Assembly (NCBI GenBank): GCA_016302985.1
Contig: JAEDMN010000134.1
Location: 1-8,852, forward strand
Direction: 5' to 3'
DNA from: Kiritimatiellia bacterium
GTDB taxonomy: Bacteria > Verrucomicrobiota > Kiritimatiellia > RFP12 > UBA1067
DNA: 8,852 bases
Position numbers and translations under genes: made by a program. Positions 7,080 to 8,852 of this stretch are shown here, one piece after another. Under the pieces are notes generated by a model that was not told the DNA's origin, did no database searches, and saw nothing but the letters and a program-made list of their open reading frames with translations. Numbering within the stretch: position 1 is the stretch's first letter; each line of letters begins with the position of its first letter.

Positions 7080-7097
7080 CCCCGTCCCCCGCGGATG

Positions 7098-7106
7098 TGG
7101 TAGAAT
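7098..7106 (+). promoter_or_regulatory. Putative extended -10 promoter of the peroxidase gene
   Basis: TGGTAGAAT fits the extended -10 form (TG, one base, then TAGAAT at 7101-7106). It lies just after the stop of the preceding gene and implies a start near 7113, with a leader of about 47 bases before the ATG at 7160. No good -35 is seen at the usual distance (TTGTCT at 7073-7078 is 22 bases away), which is tolerable for extended -10 promoters. Confidence 0.5.
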
Positions 7107-7159
7107 GTCCCCGGTCGCGCGCGCAGGGGCGCCGCGTTCTCCAAGGGAAAGGCGGACAT

Positions 7160-8056
7160 ATGAAGAAGACAGCGAACCGGTGGGTCGTCGTGGCGGCCCT
7201 CGTCGCGGCGGCCGTCGCGGTCGTCGGCACGTTTCTCGTCCACGGGTGGTCCGAACGCCGCCGCGCGGACGCCGTCGCCGCGGACCGCCAGGCGTTCCTC
7301 GCCCGGTTCGGCATCCTGTCGGACGGCCGCAGCCCGTTCGTCGCGCTTCCGCCGGTCCTGCCCCATGGCTCGCTGCAGGCGGGGCTGGGCGCGTCGCTGT
7401 TCAGCGAACGGAAGCTCGCGCGTACGCGGAACCGCACCTGCGCGGCCTGCCATCTCCTCAACGAAGGCGGGACGGACGGCAAGGTCCACGGCGCCGTCGT
7501 CACGCGCCCCGTGTTCAACGCGGTCTTCGCGCCGTTCTACCTGCACGACGGTTCGGTCTCGAACCTGCAGGGCCTCGTGCGCCGCATGATCGAGGACGCG
7601 GCCTTCTCCGGCGCGGGGCCGCTCGAGAAGGCGGTCGTGAAGCTCTCCGCCGACGAGAAGCTGCTCGCGCGTTTCCGCCAGGCCTATCCGGACGGCCTCA
7701 CGGCGGACAACGTCGTCGACGCGATTGTCCAGCACTGCCATACGCTGATCTCCGGGAACATGCCGTTCGACGCCTACTGCGGCGGACGTGCGGATGCGCT
7801 GACACCCCAGCAGATAAAGGGGATGGAGCTCTTCCGCCAGCGGAATTGCCTGTCCTGCCACGACGGCCCCGCGCTCGGCACGCTGAAGATGTCCGAAGGC
7901 CGCAAGGTGCCCGCGCTGCGCGGCATTTCGCGGCGGCGCGTCTATCTCTCCGACGGGTCCTGCGGCGATCTGGGCGCGGTCCTCGCACGCATGCCGGAAG
8001 GGAACTTCGAGGCCGAGGAACGCGCCGCCGTTGTTTCGTTCCTGAAGGCGCTTTGA
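7160..8056 (+). CDS. Membrane-anchored di-haem cytochrome c peroxidase / MauG-family protein
   Basis: A 298-residue protein. Residues 7-30 form one hydrophobic segment after a Lys/Arg start, so it should be a signal anchor or uncleaved signal peptide that places the rest in the periplasm. Two c-type haem sites are present: CAACH (94-98) and CLSCH (230-234). The order matches bacterial di-haem peroxidases: GASLFSERKL before haem 1, GGTDG and TRPVFNAVF after it, TLISGNMPFDAY (195-206), LTPQQIKGMELF before haem 2, then KVPALRGI and a C-terminal VVSFLKAL. Such enzymes reduce hydrogen peroxide or oxidise protein substrates using electrons from small cytochromes. His110 is a candidate distal ligand in domain 1, and Met278 a possible one in domain 2. 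Oddities: the usual FWDGR after haem 1 reads YLHDGSV, so the inter-haem Trp is missing, and only 14 residues separate GPALG from KVPALR, where the family often has several dozen. The ATG is set by AAAGG at 7148-7152, 7 bases upstream. Confidence 0.9.
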   Translation: MKKTANRWVVVAALVAAAVAVVGTFLVHGWSERRRADAVAADRQAFLARFGILSDGRSPFVALPPVLPHGSLQAGLGASLFSERKLARTRNRTCAACHLLNEGGTDGKVHGAVVTRPVFNAVFAPFYLHDGSVSNLQGLVRRMIEDAAFSGAGPLEKAVVKLSADEKLLARFRQAYPDGLTADNVVDAIVQHCHTLISGNMPFDAYCGGRADALTPQQIKGMELFRQRNCLSCHDGPALGTLKMSEGRKVPALRGISRRRVYLSDGSCGDLGAVLARMPEGNFEAEERAAVVSFLKAL

Positions 8057-8071
8057 AAATGAAATTTGACC

Positions 8072-8092
8072 ACTTGCACATTCTCCGCAAGT
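8072..8092. repeat. 6-bp inverted repeat in the rpsL promoter region
   Basis: ACTTGC (8072-8077) and GCAAGT (8087-8092) are perfect complements around a 9-base centre. They overlap the proposed -35 hexamer and the spacer. It is short and could be a regulator site, a weak terminator stem for the peroxidase gene (followed only by TTTGC, not a real U-run), or chance. Confidence 0.4.
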
Positions 8093-8102
8093 TTGCTATA
8101 GT
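8074..8102 (+). promoter_or_regulatory. Putative promoter of the rpsL-rpsG operon
   Basis: TTGCAC (8074-8079), a 17-base spacer and TATAGT (8097-8102, five of six matches to TATAAT) lie upstream of rpsL. TGC just before the hexamer makes it an extended -10. This AT-richer stretch stands out between two GC-rich genes. A start near 8109 gives a leader of about 32 bases containing the AAGGA ribosome-binding site (8125-8129). Confidence 0.65.
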
Positions 8103-8140
8103 ATCTGCTCCGTTTTGGAAAAACAAGGAAACTAACATTC

Positions 8141-8524
8141 ATGCCGACCATTAATCAGCTGATCCGCAAGGGGCGTCACCCCCTCGCCACGCACTCCAAG
8201 TCGCCCGCGCTCAAGGCTTGCCCCCAGCGCCGCGGCGTGTGCCTCGTCGTCAAGACGATGACGCCTAAGAAGCCGAACTCCGCTCTCCGTAAGGTGGCCC
8301 GTGTGCGCCTGACGACGGGCGTCGAAGTGACGGCCTACATCCCCGGTGAAGGCCACAACCTGCAGGAGCACAGCGTCGTGCTCGTGCGCGGCGGCCGTGT
8401 GAAGGACCTTCCTGGCGTCCGCTACCACATCGTGCGCGGCGTCCTTGACTCGCTCGGCGTGAACGGCCGCAACCGCAGCCGCTCCAAGTACGGCGTCAAG
8501 CACCAGAAGGAAGAGAAGAAGTAA
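8141..8524 (+). CDS. rpsL: 30S ribosomal protein S12
   Basis: A 127-residue protein of normal S12 length, a core component of the small-subunit decoding centre that monitors codon-anticodon pairing. It starts MPTINQLIRKGR and contains the near-invariant blocks TPKKPNSALRKVARVRLTTG (41-60), YIPGEGHNLQEHS (66-78) and RGGRVKDLPGVRYH (83-96). Lys43 and Lys88, whose changes give streptomycin resistance in other bacteria, are both the sensitive type. Asp89 is the residue that RimO can methylthiolate. The C-terminus is Lys-rich. The ATG at 8141 follows AAGGA at 8125-8129 with 11 bases between. It heads the str-type operon and is followed 11 bases later by rpsG. A-rich Lys codons and C-ending codons mark a highly expressed gene. 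Confidence 0.98.
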   Translation: MPTINQLIRKGRHPLATHSKSPALKACPQRRGVCLVVKTMTPKKPNSALRKVARVRLTTGVEVTAYIPGEGHNLQEHSVVLVRGGRVKDLPGVRYHIVRGVLDSLGVNGRNRSRSKYGVKHQKEEKK

Positions 8525-8535
8525 GGGGTTAGGTC

Positions 8536-8852
8536 ATGTCCAGACGTTCCAAGAAGATCGAGAAGCGGGTTTCCGTTGACCCCAAGTTCAATTCCGAGCT
8601 CGTCGCCCATGTCATCCGCGTCATCATGAAGGATGGCAAGAAGACGACGGCTGAGAAGATTGTCTACGGCGCCATCGAGAAGATCGGCGAGGAGATCAAG
8701 AAGAACCCCGCCAAGTTCGAGAAGACCGAGGGCGACCAGAAGGTTGCCGTCACGGAGCCGATCGAGGTCGTCTCCCAGGCGATCGAGAACATGAAGCCGA
8801 AAGTGGAGGTCAAGACCCGCCGCGTCGGTGGTACGACCTACCCGGTTCCGGT
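8536..8852 (+). CDS. rpsG: 30S ribosomal protein S7 (5' part, truncated by window end)
   Basis: The first 105 codons are present, reading MSRRSKKIEK at the start and TRRVGGTTYPVP at the cut. S7 nucleates assembly of the 30S head by binding 16S rRNA, contacts E-site tRNA, and in Escherichia coli represses str-operon translation. Recognisable family blocks are DPKFNSELVAHVIRVIMKDG (15-34), AEKIVYGA (39-46), EPIEV (74-78) and VEVKTRRVGG (90-99). Between YGA and EPIEV there are about 17 more residues than in typical bacterial S7 (roughly 55-72, Lys/Glu-rich). The frame is open and codon use is uniform, so this is a lineage-specific insert rather than a frameshift. AAGGGG at 8523-8528, overlapping the rpsL stop, lies 7 bases before the ATG, which supports translational coupling within the operon. 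Confidence 0.97.
   Translation, partial: MSRRSKKIEKRVSVDPKFNSELVAHVIRVIMKDGKKTTAEKIVYGAIEKIGEEIKKNPAKFEKTEGDQKVAVTEPIEVVSQAIENMKPKVEVKTRRVGGTTYPVP

Noticed and set aside
8057..8110. Intrinsic terminator after the peroxidase gene
   Set aside because: The only stem (8072-8092) is 6 bp and is followed by TTTGC, not a run of T; it overlaps the rpsL promoter instead.
6760..8154. A 464-residue plus-strand frame spanning the 107-residue gene and the peroxidase
   Set aside because: Arg/Pro/Gly-rich, crosses two genes with proper ribosome-binding sites, and runs into the start of rpsL. It is a frame shadow.

Overview
The window is a GC-rich bacterial chromosome segment with six genes worth calling. 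It probably comes from a Gram-negative host, because it carries a membrane-anchored di-haem peroxidase-type cytochrome that should act in a periplasm. The high GC, the S12/S7 sequences and a Chlamydia ChxR-like degenerate response regulator would fit a PVC-group bacterium such as a verrucomicrobial or kiritimatiellotal lineage. That placement is a guess, not a result.

Layout, left to right. (1) Bases 1-125 hold two complete copies, plus the start of a third, of a 59-bp purine-rich direct repeat that is cut by the window edge. (2) 244-921 (+) is an OmpR/PhoB-type response regulator with a degenerate phosphorylation pocket. (3) 925-6576 (-) is a single 1883-residue protein that meets the regulator tail to tail with only 3 bases between stop codons. 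Its order is an N-terminal beta-rich domain, a transglutaminase-like Cys/His domain, DUF4011, a complete superfamily-1 helicase split by a long helical insert, a Vsr/MTES_1575-type nuclease, a Pro/Ala linker and DUF3320. (4) 6577-6755 is a divergent intergenic region with a promoter for the helicase and a probable one for the next gene. A perfect 10-bp inverted repeat covers the helicase start codon. (5) 6756-7079 (+) is a 107-residue protein I do not recognise. (6) 7160-8056 (+) is a compact, membrane-anchored di-haem cytochrome c peroxidase/MauG-family protein. (7) 8141-8524 (+) is rpsL (ribosomal protein S12), followed after 11 bases by the first 105 codons of rpsG (S7), the start of a str-type operon.

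How the pieces relate. The rpsL-rpsG pair is core housekeeping. The segment from the repeat array to the peroxidase looks like accessory material placed upstream of the str operon. The best candidate for an unusual system is the helicase-nuclease. It has the layout of self-contained COG1112-type antiphage effectors, stands alone on its strand, and appears to be transcribed from its own promoter as a leaderless or nearly leaderless message. The adjacent response regulator has no kinase partner in the window and appears not to need one. Three likely promoters here share an extended -10 form (TGN followed by TAGAAT or TATAGT), and a fourth upstream region has a bare TAGAAT.
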